In this document: positions 32,608-41,850 of the stretch, piece by piece
Layout: each line of letters begins with the position of its first letter
Numbering within the stretch: the stretch's first letter is position 1
Source: an uncultured Clostridium sp.
GTDB taxonomy: Bacteria > Bacillota > Clostridia > Lachnospirales > Lachnospiraceae
Assembly (NCBI GenBank): GCA_900538475.1
Contig: UPYT01000018.1
Location: 9,082 to 73,081 of the forward strand
Length of the DNA stretch: 64,000 bases
Direction of reading: 5' to 3'
Program-made: the position numbers and the translations under genes
The notes under the pieces: model-generated
The model's input: only the letters and a program-made list of their open reading frames with translations
Database searches by the model: none
What the model was told of the DNA's origin: nothing

Positions 32608-32730
32608 TTTATTTCATAGGAAAACCTCTCTTATGTCATAAAAAGCTTTGCGGAAATGTGAGCTGCGCACTAGCGAAAATGTTGCTGGCGCAGCTGCACT
32701 TTGTCGCGGGAATGTGCCAAGGCACATTCT
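32608..32730. repeat. Copy 1 of a dispersed hairpin repeat
   Basis: TTTATTTCATAGGA (32608-32621), a 7-base loop and TCTTATGTCATAAA (32629-32642), then AAGC and TTGCGGA. TTTGTCGCGGGAA follows at about 32701, then a GAATGTGCC-AA-GGCACATTC palindrome (32711-32730). The order and words match the copy beginning at 63914. Confidence 0.55.
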
Positions 32731-32777
32731 TTATTCAAGTGAGCTCAAACACTTGTTTCAGAAGTACAGACGAAGGC

Positions 32778-33962
32778 TCATTTCTGGTTTGCCTGTCTGT
32801 AAATCTCATAGATTCCATTTTCATCAAGCTGACGGAAGGTTCCGATAGTTCGTGTTTTCTGATAGGAACAGCGGTTGGCCAGTTCGCGGATGACATGATC
32901 CTCCTGTTCTCCAATATCCTGATTTTCCCGGAATCCCACGGGCATTCCCAGAGAAGAAAAATACTCTCTGGTTGCCTGGATACCTGCAAGAGCCAGCTCC
33001 TTTTCGTCTGAGTCGGAAATACCCCAGACATTCTTTGCATATCGGGCGAAGCGGGACGGCTTTGCATCCATAACAGCCAGCGCCCAGGAATCCCATACAG
33101 TAGCAAGTGATGCGCCGTGGGCAGTGTCAAACATGGCAGAGAGCTCATGGCCCAGCTGGTGTACTGCAAAATCCTCCTGACAGCCCAGCCCTGTCAGTCC
33201 GTTGTGAGACAGGGAACCGGCCCACATCAGTTCGCTCATGGCTTCATAGTTGTGGGGATCGGCAACAGCAGTCCGTCCATTTGCAATCACTGTGCGCAGC
33301 AGCGCTTCAGCAAGGGCATCTGTTACCTCATTATCTGTAGGGTTGAAATAGCGATCCAGTGTATGCATCATAATGTCCGTAACGCCGCAGGCCACCTGAT
33401 AGACAGGAAGGGTACAGGCAAGCTCTGGATTCATGATCGCGAATTTAGGCCGGTTCAGGTGGGTGCTCAACCCGCGCTTAGATCCGGTTTCCTGGTTTGT
33501 AAGAACAGAAGAGGCGCTTGTTTCGCTGCCTGCAGCAGGAATAGTCAGAACAGCGCCTGTTGGAAGTCCCTGTTCCGGTTTTTTCTTCCGGCTCCAGAAT
33601 TCCCAGATGTCAGTATCTGGATTGGCTGCGCCGATGGCAATGGCTTTTGCTGTATCAATGGCAGAACCGCCCCCAATGCCTAAAATAAAGTCTGCGCCAA
33701 AGGTAATGGCTGTCTGAACACCTTTGCGGGCATGTTCAAGCGTCGGGTTGGCTCTGGCCCCGCCGAATTCCTCACAAATCAGGCCTGATTCTTCCGCAGA
33801 GCGGCGCACCTGCGCCAAAAGCCCGCTTCGTACAACAGAACCTCCTCCGTAAACAAGAAGCACGCGGCTGCCTCCATATTTGCGGATACAGGCACCGGTC
33901 TTCTGCTGGGTATCCCTGCCGAAAATTACCTCTGTAGGGGAGTAGTATGTAAATGAATGCAT
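32778..33962 (-). CDS. Iron-containing alcohol dehydrogenase (butanol-dehydrogenase-like)
   Basis: 394 residues from ATG 33962 (minus strand) behind AAAGGTGG; a GTG four codons upstream is less likely. Family features: FGADFILGIGGGSAIDTAKA for nucleotide binding and IPAAGSETSASSVLTN. The iron-binding part reads GVTDIMMHTLDRY, AVHQLGHELSAMFD and THE following AHGASLATV. These enzymes interconvert aldehydes and alcohols with NAD(P)H, helping dispose of reducing equivalents during fermentation. Substrate is uncertain. Confidence 0.9.
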   Translation of the reverse strand: MHSFTYYSPTEVIFGRDTQQKTGACIRKYGGSRVLLVYGGGSVVRSGLLAQVRRSAEESGLICEEFGGARANPTLEHARKGVQTAITFGADFILGIGGGSAIDTAKAIAIGAANPDTDIWEFWSRKKKPEQGLPTGAVLTIPAAGSETSASSVLTNQETGSKRGLSTHLNRPKFAIMNPELACTLPVYQVACGVTDIMMHTLDRYFNPTDNEVTDALAEALLRTVIANGRTAVADPHNYEAMSELMWAGSLSHNGLTGLGCQEDFAVHQLGHELSAMFDTAHGASLATVWDSWALAVMDAKPSRFARYAKNVWGISDSDEKELALAGIQATREYFSSLGMPVGFRENQDIGEQEDHVIRELANRCSYQKTRTIGTFRQLDENGIYEIYRQANQK

Positions 33963-34145
33963 GGAAAATTCCACCTTTCTTTTTTATTTTATGATTCATG
34001 GGAGCTTTCTTCTTCTGAAGATATTTTACCATGAAAAAGAAAGGGGTTCCAGTAAAATTTAATAATAAACGGCAACAAAAAGGAACAGTTTTGCTGGAGG
34101 GATACAAGAAAAAGCTGCAATCAGGAAAAGCTGCAGTTATCCAGG

Positions 34146-34979
34146 CTATCCGGCCAGTTCATCCAGGGAATGAAACTGATAGCCCATAGATTCCCATTTT
34201 GTCAGCAGTTCATCCAGAATTTCTCCGTTGGTTTTGGAGGTACTGTGGAGAAGAACGATGGCTCCTGGATGGATGCGGCCAAGAAGCTTTTGAAAAGCTT
34301 CCTCATGAGTGGGTTGTTTGTCTTCGTACCAGTCTACATAGGCAAGGCTCCAGAAAAAGGTATGGTATCCCATTTCTTTTGCCATTTTCAGATTAGATTC
34401 GCTGTATTTTCCCTGGGGCGGCCGGTAATATTTTTTCAGCGGTTGTCCGGTTATCTGCTGGTAGAGCTGTTCCAGATCCTGCAGCTCTTTCTGAAAATCT
34501 TCTTTTGCAGCTATTTTAGACATATCCGGGTGGTGATAGGTATGGTTTCCTACAGTATGACCTTCCTCTACCATCCGTTTGACCAGTTCAGGACTGGTTT
34601 CCAGATAATTTCCCACAAGGAAAAAGGCAGCTGGTGCATGATGCTTTTTCAGAGCATCCAGAATGGCGGCGGTGTTTCCATTTTCATAGCCGGCATCAAA
34701 GGTCAGATATATGATTTTTTCTGTGGTATCTGCCGCGTAATGGGCTTGAAACTGTTTTAGATAGTCAGAGGTTGCATTTGCAACCGGCGGTTTTCCTTCC
34801 TGCTGGAAGCTGAGTCCCCAGTTTTCGGCAGAAGCACCTGCGCTGGTGGGAGCAGAGGCATGGCGGAAGGAAAGATAACCCAGCCAGTTTCCTGCAAGAA
34901 AAGAGAAAATCAGAAAAAACAGGACAGCAGCAGTCCGTTTGCACAGGCTGGATTGATGAAGAAAAAATTTCTGGCTCAT
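34146..34979 (-). CDS. Polysaccharide deacetylase (PdaA-like, CE4)
   Basis: 277 residues. The N-terminus has a membrane anchor (TAAVLFFLIFSFLAGNWLGY). The NodB domain spans about residues 85-275: catalytic TFDAGYENGN, the metal-binding GHTVGNHTYHHPD, RPPQGKYSESNL, and the late IVLLHSTSKTNGE. The closest functional group by motif is PdaA-type peptidoglycan deacetylases that act on muramic residues in the spore cortex, but other cell-wall targets are possible. It works outside the membrane. Confidence 0.87.
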   Translation of the reverse strand: MSQKFFLHQSSLCKRTAAVLFFLIFSFLAGNWLGYLSFRHASAPTSAGASAENWGLSFQQEGKPPVANATSDYLKQFQAHYAADTTEKIIYLTFDAGYENGNTAAILDALKKHHAPAAFFLVGNYLETSPELVKRMVEEGHTVGNHTYHHPDMSKIAAKEDFQKELQDLEQLYQQITGQPLKKYYRPPQGKYSESNLKMAKEMGYHTFFWSLAYVDWYEDKQPTHEEAFQKLLGRIHPGAIVLLHSTSKTNGEILDELLTKWESMGYQFHSLDELAG

Positions 34980-35147
34980 GATAGACTCCGGAGAATCTTA
35001 TTGTTAAAGCCTATGCGGGAAGATTAAGAAAGTTGTCATATTTTATAGAAAGAATCTATGATATACTAAAAAAAGCAGTATCCGGATAGAGATGTTTGAC
35101 CGGAACTGGAGGAAGGTGTTCCAAAAAAATGGCTTAAAGGAGTAGAC

Positions 35148-36863
35148 ATGATGATAAAATGGAAGAAAGTACTGGCAGCGGGACTTGGAACGGCTATGCT
35201 GTTTAGCCAGACAGCTTATGCAGATACGGTGATGGTTCCTCCGCCTCCTTTTATTGGAGGCAGTCAGACAGGAAATACAGGACTTGGAAATGGCATAGTG
35301 CAGCCGGGAGTGACAGGCAGCCAGAACAACAGCGCAGAAAATCAGGGCGGTCCTGGAGGAGCGGGAGGACAGAGCAGCTCAGAAAATCAGGGTGGTCCCG
35401 GTGTATCAGGAAATCAAAGCGGCAGTCAGTCAAGTTCTTCTCACGCACAGGAGGCAGCTTTGCCGCAGGTGAAGGCAGAAGGCGCTGTTTTGATGGATGC
35501 AGCAACAGGAAAAGTATTGTTCGGAAAGAATCAGGACATGCAGTTTTATCCGGCCAGTATTACCAAGGTAATGACAGCTCTTCTGGTGCTTGAACGCTGC
35601 AGCCTGAATGACACAGTGACTTTTTCAGCTTCTGCTACAACCAATCTGGAATCGGGAGCAGTTTCCCTGGGCATATCTGAGGGAGATCAGCTGACAGTGG
35701 AGCAGTGTCTGTACGGTCTGCTTTTAAAATCAGCCAATGAGATTGGAAATGGACTGGCCGAGCATGTGGCAGGAAGCGTCAGCGCGTTTGCAGATCTGAT
35801 GAACGCCAGAGCCAGGGAACTTGGGTGTAAGAATACCCACTTTACCAATCCTCACGGGCTGAATGATACGGCCCATAAAACAACGCCTTACGATATGGCG
35901 CTGATCATGCGGGCGGCTCTCCAGAACGAAACCTTCCGGAAAATTGATACTACAACAAGCTATGAATTTCCGGCTACAAAAAAGTCGGCTGCTAAAACGA
36001 TTACCATGGGACACAAGATGATGTATCCCACAGATTCCCGGTATTATGAGGGCATTATCGGAGGGAAAACGGGATATACCTCAAAGGCAGGGAACACTTT
36101 AGTAACAGGGGCCCAAAGAAATGGCGTTCGTCTGATTGCAGTGGTCATGAAAGCCAGCGGAAGCCATTATACAGATACCATTGCCATGCTGGATTACGGC
36201 TTTGCAAATTATGAAAAGCTGGCAGGAGGAAGCCAGAATGGAGTGGTGACGCCGGGGGCAGGCAATCAGAGCGGAACAGTGACACCGGGAACAGGAAGCC
36301 AGAACGGAGCGGCAACGCCGGGAACAGGAAGCCAGAGTGGAGTGGTGACGCCGGGGGCAGGCAATCAGAGCGGAACAGTGATACCGGGAAATGGGAACAG
36401 CCAGGGAACCCAGGAGGTGCCTGGAACATCTTCCGGTCCAAGTGGTATTCCATCTCAGAATACATCGTCTGTGCCGGGAGAGAGCGGATCAGCAGGACCG
36501 GGAAGCCAGACTGGAATACCGGAAGGCTCAGGCGGAAGTCAGGGCTGGAAGCAGGATCAGACCGGCTGGTATTATATCGGGGAAAATGGTTCCAACGCAG
36601 CCAATCAGTGGCTGGAGCTTCAGGGCACCTGGTACTGGTTTGACGGAAATGGATATATGGCAACCGGCTGGCGGAATTATACGGATGGATCTTATTATTA
36701 TTTTGATCCGGCGACCGGAGCTATGGTATCCGATCGATGGATTCAGGATGGAGGCGCCTGGTATTATTTAAGTGCAGACGGAAAGCTTCTGACCAATGGA
36801 ACAACTCCCGACGGTTATCGTGTCAATGAATATGGTATCTGGGATGAAAAAACAGGTGCTTAG
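35148..36863 (+). CDS. D-alanyl-D-alanine carboxypeptidase with cell-wall-binding repeats
   Basis: 571 residues behind AAAGGAG. Signal peptide 1-25 (ending TAYA). A Gly/Ser/Gln-rich linker follows. The S11 peptidase domain has catalytic Ser137 and Lys140 in ASITKVMTA, the SAN motif in KSANEIGNG, and KTG in GGKTGYTSKAGN. A second low-complexity linker (five 11-residue repeats) is followed by three choline-binding-type repeats (GWYYIGENGSNAANQWLELQ; WYWFDGNGYMATGW; AWYYLSADGKLLTNG). It trims terminal D-Ala from peptidoglycan. The C-terminal repeats should hold the enzyme on the wall, an uncommon addition for this class. Confidence 0.9.
   Translation: MMIKWKKVLAAGLGTAMLFSQTAYADTVMVPPPPFIGGSQTGNTGLGNGIVQPGVTGSQNNSAENQGGPGGAGGQSSSENQGGPGVSGNQSGSQSSSSHAQEAALPQVKAEGAVLMDAATGKVLFGKNQDMQFYPASITKVMTALLVLERCSLNDTVTFSASATTNLESGAVSLGISEGDQLTVEQCLYGLLLKSANEIGNGLAEHVAGSVSAFADLMNARARELGCKNTHFTNPHGLNDTAHKTTPYDMALIMRAALQNETFRKIDTTTSYEFPATKKSAAKTITMGHKMMYPTDSRYYEGIIGGKTGYTSKAGNTLVTGAQRNGVRLIAVVMKASGSHYTDTIAMLDYGFANYEKLAGGSQNGVVTPGAGNQSGTVTPGTGSQNGAATPGTGSQSGVVTPGAGNQSGTVIPGNGNSQGTQEVPGTSSGPSGIPSQNTSSVPGESGSAGPGSQTGIPEGSGGSQGWKQDQTGWYYIGENGSNAANQWLELQGTWYWFDGNGYMATGWRNYTDGSYYYFDPATGAMVSDRWIQDGGAWYYLSADGKLLTNGTTPDGYRVNEYGIWDEKTGA
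36228..36392 (+). repeat. Five 33-bp tandem repeats inside the carboxypeptidase gene
   Basis: Units of 11 residues: GSQNGVVTPGA, GNQSGTVTPGT, GSQNGAATPGT, GSQSGVVTPGA, GNQSGTVIPGN. They code for the flexible linker between the peptidase and the wall-binding repeats; copy number may vary between strains. Confidence 0.85.
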
Positions 36864-37002
36864 GCTGCCTGGACAGAACGGAAGCGGACGGAAGAAGCGC
36901 AGCAGCAGTGAAAACACAGCTGCCTCAGGTGACGCCTGATAGGAACGTGAAAGGACAGAGCGGAATAGAAAGCTGGAAAAAGAAAGAACGAGGGGTGCGG
37001 AG

Positions 37003-37794
37003 ATGAAAGAAAAGTTATATACCATAGAACTGACAGATGCCGTGAAAGCGGGAGATGAGTGCCTGTTTTGCTGGCTGGAGAGAAAGCTGGAGCAGGAAAA
37101 TCTGGAGTTTGTCCTGGGATCTTCTTATATGGAGAGTGATATTCGTGACAATACCAGTGAGCGGGGATTTTGCCGTCATCATACAAAAATGATGTTTGAT
37201 TACGGAAATTCTCTGGGCAATGCCTGGATTTTAAAATCCCGTATGGAAAAGGTCAACCGGGACTTTAAAAAGCAGATGGGACAGGCAGGCGCGGTGGAAA
37301 AAGGCGTCTCTCTTCTGGGACGTTTATTTTCCGGCAGAAAGCAGACTGCCTCTGTTTCCGGCCCGGCAGCAGGACAGTCCGGGGCTTCTGCCTGGCTGAG
37401 AGGAGAAAACAGTCACTGCTATATCTGTGAGCGGATGGACGGCATTTATCAGAGAATGTTGGATACCTTTGTTTATATGCTGAAAAATGATACGGATTTC
37501 GGAGAACTTTTGATGGCCTCCAAGGGGTTCTGCCTGCCTCATTTTGCTGATGTGCTGGATATTTGTCAGGCCAAGCTGACCGCACAGGAGCAGGAGGTGT
37601 GGATTCCAAGGCTGACAGAGCTGACTTCACGAAATCTGGATCGGATTCAGGAGGATATTGACTGGCTGATAGAAAAATACGATTACAGAAACCGTGATGC
37701 AGACTGGAAGGAATCGCGAGATGCGGTACAGAGAACCATGCAGAAGCTGACCGGAGGACATCCGGCAGATCCGGTCTTTCAGAATAGAAAATAG
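37003..37794 (+). CDS. DUF6062-like cysteine-rich protein
   Basis: 263 residues behind GGTGCGGAG. Conserved-looking Cys/His pairs: ECLFCWLE near the N-terminus, GFCRHHTKMM, CYICERM near the middle and GFCLPHFADV. These could bind a metal in two related halves. No export signal. I recall the family as DUF6062, of unknown function, common in Lachnospiraceae. It lies between the carboxypeptidase and rubrerythrin genes, with gaps over 80 bases, so co-transcription is uncertain. Confidence 0.65.
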   Translation: MKEKLYTIELTDAVKAGDECLFCWLERKLEQENLEFVLGSSYMESDIRDNTSERGFCRHHTKMMFDYGNSLGNAWILKSRMEKVNRDFKKQMGQAGAVEKGVSLLGRLFSGRKQTASVSGPAAGQSGASAWLRGENSHCYICERMDGIYQRMLDTFVYMLKNDTDFGELLMASKGFCLPHFADVLDICQAKLTAQEQEVWIPRLTELTSRNLDRIQEDIDWLIEKYDYRNRDADWKESRDAVQRTMQKLTGGHPADPVFQNRK

Positions 37795-37877
37795 CCGGTG
37801 ATTGGCAGCATATTTACGAATTATCCAGGGAATCCTAATGGAAAGCAGAAGTATGCATATGACATTAGGAGGTTTCT

Positions 37878-38471
37878 ATGATGGATTTTAAAAACAGTGA
37901 GACAGCAAAAAATCTGATGAGAGCGTTTGCCGGTGAGAGTCAGGCCAGGAACCGTTACACGTTTGCAGCGGGCATTGCCAGAAAAGAAGGGCTGTTTGTA
38001 ATTGAGTCGGTATTTTCCTTTACAGCAGATCAGGAAAAGGAGCATGGAGAAATTTTTTATAATTACCTGAAGGAGCTGGGCGGAGAAACCATTTTTATTG
38101 ACGGCGGTTATCCGGTGGATCAATACGAAAAAAGCCTGGATTATCTGAAAGCAGCGCATCACAATGAATACGAGGAATTTGAAGATGTCTACCAGAATTT
38201 TGCAAAAACGGCAAAGGAAGAGGGATTTAGCCAGATTGCAACCAGCTTTTCAATGATTGCAGAAATTGAACGGACTCACGGAGATCGTTTCCAGCTGTTT
38301 GCAGATTATCTGGAGAAAAATCAGCTGTTTGTATCTGAGGTGGAAACTGGCTGGATGTGTCTGAACTGCGGTCATATTCATCGGGGAACCATGGCGCCGG
38401 AGCACTGTCCGGTTTGCCGCCATGAGCAGGGATATTTTGTTCGCATGGAGCTGGCTCCCTATATTCAGTAG
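37878..38471 (+). CDS. rbr: Rubrerythrin
   Basis: 197 residues behind TAGGAGG. The four-helix diiron domain has AFAGESQARNRYTFAAGIA, then TADQEKEHGEIFYNYLK and an EIERTHGDRFQLF segment. The C-terminal rubredoxin-like domain has CLNCGHIHRG and CPVCRHEQGYF. The enzyme reduces hydrogen peroxide with electrons from NAD(P)H via rubredoxin-type partners and protects anaerobes. With desulfoferrodoxin at 31552 it completes a superoxide-to-water route. Confidence 0.93.
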   Translation: MMDFKNSETAKNLMRAFAGESQARNRYTFAAGIARKEGLFVIESVFSFTADQEKEHGEIFYNYLKELGGETIFIDGGYPVDQYEKSLDYLKAAHHNEYEEFEDVYQNFAKTAKEEGFSQIATSFSMIAEIERTHGDRFQLFADYLEKNQLFVSEVETGWMCLNCGHIHRGTMAPEHCPVCRHEQGYFVRMELAPYIQ

Positions 38472-38496
38472 AAAAAACGATAGCGAGGAGAGACAA

Positions 38497-39156
38497 ATGA
38501 TAAAGGCAGTGATTTTTGATCAGGATGGTCTGATGTTTGACACAGAGCGAATCGCAGGAATTGCCTGGCATCAGGCGGAAAAAGAATGGGGAATCCATCT
38601 GGAAGAAAGTTTTTTGAAGACTATTCGCGGAATGAATCACCAGGATGCCCGCATAAGATTTGAAGAGGTATTTGGAGACTCTGTGGATTTTATGGCATTT
38701 CGAGGAAAAAAACAGGAGATTTTTGAGGCACTTTTGGAGAGGGACGGAATTCCAGTAAAGCCGGGACTTTATGAGCTTTTGGAGTATCTGGAGGCGCAGA
38801 AGATTCCGGCGGCTTTGGCATCTGCCAGCAGAATGGAATATACGGAGAGAAATCTGGAAAAAACAGGAATCCGCAGATATTTTTGTCACCTGGTTACTGG
38901 AGATATGGTCAGCCATGCAAAACCGAATCCGGAGATTTTCTGGAAGGCTGCAGAGCTTCTGGGAGAAAAGCCGGAGGATTGTCTGGTTCTGGAGGACAGC
39001 TTAAATGGAGTGGAAGCAGGGCTTCGGGGAGGGTTTGTCACCGTTATGGTTCCGGATCTGACCCAGCCAGAGGAGGAATTGAAAAAGCGGGTATACCGGG
39101 TTTGCAGTTCCCTTCTGGAGGTAAAGGAAATGCTGGAAGCAGAAAGAGCAGGATAA
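38497..39156 (+). CDS. HAD-family phosphatase (beta-phosphoglucomutase-like)
   Basis: 219 residues from ATG 38497 behind GAGGAGA. Motif I is VIFDQDGLMFDTERI, with the second Asp replaced by DQDG (D-x-D). Motif II is in ALASASRMEYTERNL, motif III is KPNPEIFW, and motif IV is CLVLEDSLNGVEAG. The cap helices match the subfamily including beta-phosphoglucomutase and sugar-phosphate phosphatases. Substrate unknown. It starts 25 bases after rubrerythrin and ends five bases before a metallophosphoesterase, so the three are probably one operon. Confidence 0.88.
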   Translation: MIKAVIFDQDGLMFDTERIAGIAWHQAEKEWGIHLEESFLKTIRGMNHQDARIRFEEVFGDSVDFMAFRGKKQEIFEALLERDGIPVKPGLYELLEYLEAQKIPAALASASRMEYTERNLEKTGIRRYFCHLVTGDMVSHAKPNPEIFWKAAELLGEKPEDCLVLEDSLNGVEAGLRGGFVTVMVPDLTQPEEELKKRVYRVCSSLLEVKEMLEAERAG

Positions 39157-39160
39157 GGAT

Positions 39161-40033
39161 ATGAGGGCAGGAAATATAGAGTTATCTTTATGTGCAGCCG
39201 CCGGAGCTGCTGCGGCAGGGCTGGCATGGAGCAAATATGAGCGGGGGCATTTTGTGACAGAGGAGTTGGTTTTTTCTTCCTCGAAAATTAAAGAGCCGGC
39301 TGTTCTGGTGTTTTTATCGGATCTTCACGACAATACATTTGGAGAAAAGAATGAGAAGCTGCTGAAGGAGATAAAAAGAATCCATCCGGATGCGGTTTTG
39401 ATTGGCGGCGATACGATGGTTACAAAGCCGGGGCGTGCGGATCTTTCCAGGACAAAGGAGCTCCTTCAGGGAATTTCCCGCCTTTCTTGCCCGGTTTTTT
39501 ATGCAAATGGAAATCATGAGCAGAGGATGCAGCGGGATCGGGGAGTTTACGGGTCCATGTATGATGAATTTCGGAAACTGCTGGAAGAATATCAGGTGAA
39601 TTATTTACAGAATAAAACGGTACAGTGGCGGGACGATATAGCAGTCAGTGGAGTGGACATAGCCTGGAAGTATTATCAGGATTTTCATCCGGATTCTATG
39701 GTGCCGTCTTATCTTGCCAGACGGCTGGGAAAGGCAGAGTCTGAAAGGTTTCAGATTCTTCTGGCTCATTCCCCTCTCTTTTTTGATGCGTATGCAGGTT
39801 GGGGAGCGGATTTGTCTCTGGCAGGCCATTTTCACGGCGGAACCATCCGCCTTCCCGGACTGGGGGGAGTCATGACTCCTCAGTATCAGTTTTTCCATCC
39901 CTTCTGCGGAGGCGTGTTTGAGCAAAACGGTCGGTGGATGCTTGTCAGCCGCGGGCTTGGAACCCATTCTATTAATATCCGTATAGGAAACAGACCGCAG
40001 CTGGCGGTAATAAGGCTGGAGCCAAAATCATAG
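39161..40033 (+). CDS. Membrane-associated metallophosphoesterase (YkuE-like)
   Basis: 290 residues. A short hydrophobic N-terminus (SLCAAAGAAAAGLAW) could anchor it. The calcineurin-like motifs are all present: FLSDLHDNTFG, LIGGDTMV, YANGNHEQRM, LLAHSPLFFD and AGHFHGGTIR. They bind two metals at the active site. Relatives (YkuE, YaeI) act on phosphodiesters or phospholipids at the membrane. Substrate unknown. Confidence 0.87.
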   Translation: MRAGNIELSLCAAAGAAAAGLAWSKYERGHFVTEELVFSSSKIKEPAVLVFLSDLHDNTFGEKNEKLLKEIKRIHPDAVLIGGDTMVTKPGRADLSRTKELLQGISRLSCPVFYANGNHEQRMQRDRGVYGSMYDEFRKLLEEYQVNYLQNKTVQWRDDIAVSGVDIAWKYYQDFHPDSMVPSYLARRLGKAESERFQILLAHSPLFFDAYAGWGADLSLAGHFHGGTIRLPGLGGVMTPQYQFFHPFCGGVFEQNGRWMLVSRGLGTHSINIRIGNRPQLAVIRLEPKS

Positions 40034-40056
40034 CAGGCCGCTGCCATAGGATAGAT

Positions 40057-40091
40057 ACCCCTGTTCGATATTTACAGAGCGGGGGTTTTTT
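40057..40091 (+). terminator. Intrinsic terminator before scpA
   Basis: ACCCC ... GGGGG with an internal TGT/ACA pairing and six T. Imperfect stem but typical. Confidence 0.6.
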
Positions 40092-40135
40092 GTTATACTG
40101 ATACATACGTGACAAAAGGCAAAGGGCGGATTGGA

Positions 40136-40933
40136 ATGGCAATATCTTATAAACTGGAGAAGTTTGAAGGTCCTTTGGATCTTCTTCTTCATTTAATTGA
40201 TAAAAATAAAATAGATATTTATGATATTCCGATTATGGAGATTACACAGCAGTATCTTGATTATGTGAATCAGATGGAAAAAGAGGATCTGAATCTGGTC
40301 AGTGATTTCCTGGTTATGGCGGCAACGCTTCTGGATATTAAATCCCGGATGCTGCTTCCTGTAGAGACGGTTGAGGAAGAGGGCGAAGAAGATCCCCGGG
40401 CAGAGCTGGTTTCCCGTCTTCTGGAGTATAAGCAGTATAAAATAATGGCTCAGGAGCTTCTCGATATGGAGGAGAATGCCGGTGGACTGCTTTTTAAAAA
40501 GCCTACGGTTCCAAAAGAGGTGGCAAAGTATGAGACGCCGGTAGATCTGGATGAGCTGTTGGACGGGCTGACTCTGGCAAAGCTGCAGCGGATTTTCCAG
40601 TCTGTTATGAAGCGGCAGCAGGATAAGGTGGATCCCATCCGCAGCAAGTTTGGAACTATCAAAAAAGAGCCGGTCAGTCTGGAAACACGGATTCTGGATG
40701 TGATGGCTTATGCAAGAAAGCACAGAAATTTCAGCTTTCGTCAGCTGCTGGAGCGGCAGTCTGACAAGCTGGAGGTGGTTGTGACCTTTCTGGCTATTCT
40801 GGAGCTGATGAAGATTGGAAAGATTCATCTGACCCAGGAGCATGCCTTTGATGATATGTACATAGAGATTCAGGAAGCAGAGGGCGAAGAAACAGAACTT
40901 TTGCTGGAAGATTTAGGGGATCTGGAAGGATAG
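40136..40933 (+). CDS. scpA: Segregation and condensation protein A
   Basis: 265 residues from ATG 40136; a GTG at 40109 gives nine extra residues with no better site. The N-terminal domain starts YKLEKFEGPLDLLLHLIDKN, binding SMC; the central linker is acidic; the C-terminal winged helix reads VVTFLAILELMKIGKIHLTQ. ScpA is the kleisin that bridges the SMC heads and carries ScpB, compacting and separating chromosomes. scpB follows after five bases. Confidence 0.93.
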   Translation: MAISYKLEKFEGPLDLLLHLIDKNKIDIYDIPIMEITQQYLDYVNQMEKEDLNLVSDFLVMAATLLDIKSRMLLPVETVEEEGEEDPRAELVSRLLEYKQYKIMAQELLDMEENAGGLLFKKPTVPKEVAKYETPVDLDELLDGLTLAKLQRIFQSVMKRQQDKVDPIRSKFGTIKKEPVSLETRILDVMAYARKHRNFSFRQLLERQSDKLEVVVTFLAILELMKIGKIHLTQEHAFDDMYIEIQEAEGEETELLLEDLGDLEG

Positions 40934-40938
40934 AAAAT

Positions 40939-41850
40939 ATGGGAAGTCTGTACGACGATGACGACGAGGAATTTGATCTGGCTGCTGTAGAGGCACGCCA
41001 TGAGGAGCTGGAAGCGCTGGAGGCACTGGATACCAGAGAAGGACAGCTGGTGTTGGATATTCCAGGCTGTCAGAATATCACGGACGAGAAAAATCCGGAT
41101 GGAATATATCCAGAAAGTGACTGGGAAGCGATTGTGGAGGCTGTGCTGTTTACAATGGGAAATTCCGTAGAACTTCGGCAGCTGGCAGCGGCTATTGATC
41201 AAAGTGAGAATGTGGCCCGCCGGGTTGTGACAAGCCTTCAAAAACGGTATCAGAAGGAAAACAGAGGGATGCAGATTATCGAACTGGAGAATGCCTATCA
41301 GATGTGTACCAGAGCAGAATATTATGAGAATCTGATTCGCGTGGCTTCCGCTCCCAAAAAGCATGTGCTGACGGATGTGGTTCTGGAGACTCTTTCTATT
41401 ATCGCCTACAAGCAGCCGGTGACAAAAATGGAAATTTCAAAAATCAGAGGCGTATCCTCCGATCATGCTGTAAACCGACTGGTAGAGTATGGTCTTGTAT
41501 ACGAGGCGGGAAGGCTGGACGCCCCCGGCCGGCCGGCTCTGTTTGCAACAACAGAAGAATTCCTGCGCCGGTTTGGCGTAGGTTCTACAACGGATCTTCC
41601 TACAATGAATCCGGAACAGGAGGAGGAGATCCGTCAGGAGGTAGAGGAAGAACTTCAGATGAAGCTGAATGAAATGGGCGCACTGGAAAACGGGAACGAG
41701 GATGATGCTCTGGATCTGGAGGAAGCAGTGGAACGGGCCATGGAAGAAGAAACTCAGGACGCGGAGGAAAGACCTCAGGACATGGCTGAGGGGGATGCGG
41801 AAGCAGAAAACCAGGAAATTTTAAGGGAGGATAAGGAAGAAGATGCCTGA
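40939..41850 (+). CDS. scpB: Segregation and condensation protein B with long acidic tails
   Basis: 303 residues, well above the usual 180-220. The core winged-helix pair lies at about residues 67-225 ([59 protein letters not shown]). It is flanked by an acidic N-terminal extension ([20 protein letters not shown]) and a glutamate-rich C-terminal tail of about 80 residues ([20 protein letters not shown]). ScpB dimers load onto ScpA in the SMC complex. The overlap with dut is eight bases. Confidence 0.9.
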   Translation: MGSLYDDDDEEFDLAAVEARHEELEALEALDTREGQLVLDIPGCQNITDEKNPDGIYPESDWEAIVEAVLFTMGNSVELRQLAAAIDQSENVARRVVTSLQKRYQKENRGMQIIELENAYQMCTRAEYYENLIRVASAPKKHVLTDVVLETLSIIAYKQPVTKMEISKIRGVSSDHAVNRLVEYGLVYEAGRLDAPGRPALFATTEEFLRRFGVGSTTDLPTMNPEQEEEIRQEVEEELQMKLNEMGALENGNEDDALDLEEAVERAMEEETQDAEERPQDMAEGDAEAENQEILREDKEEDA

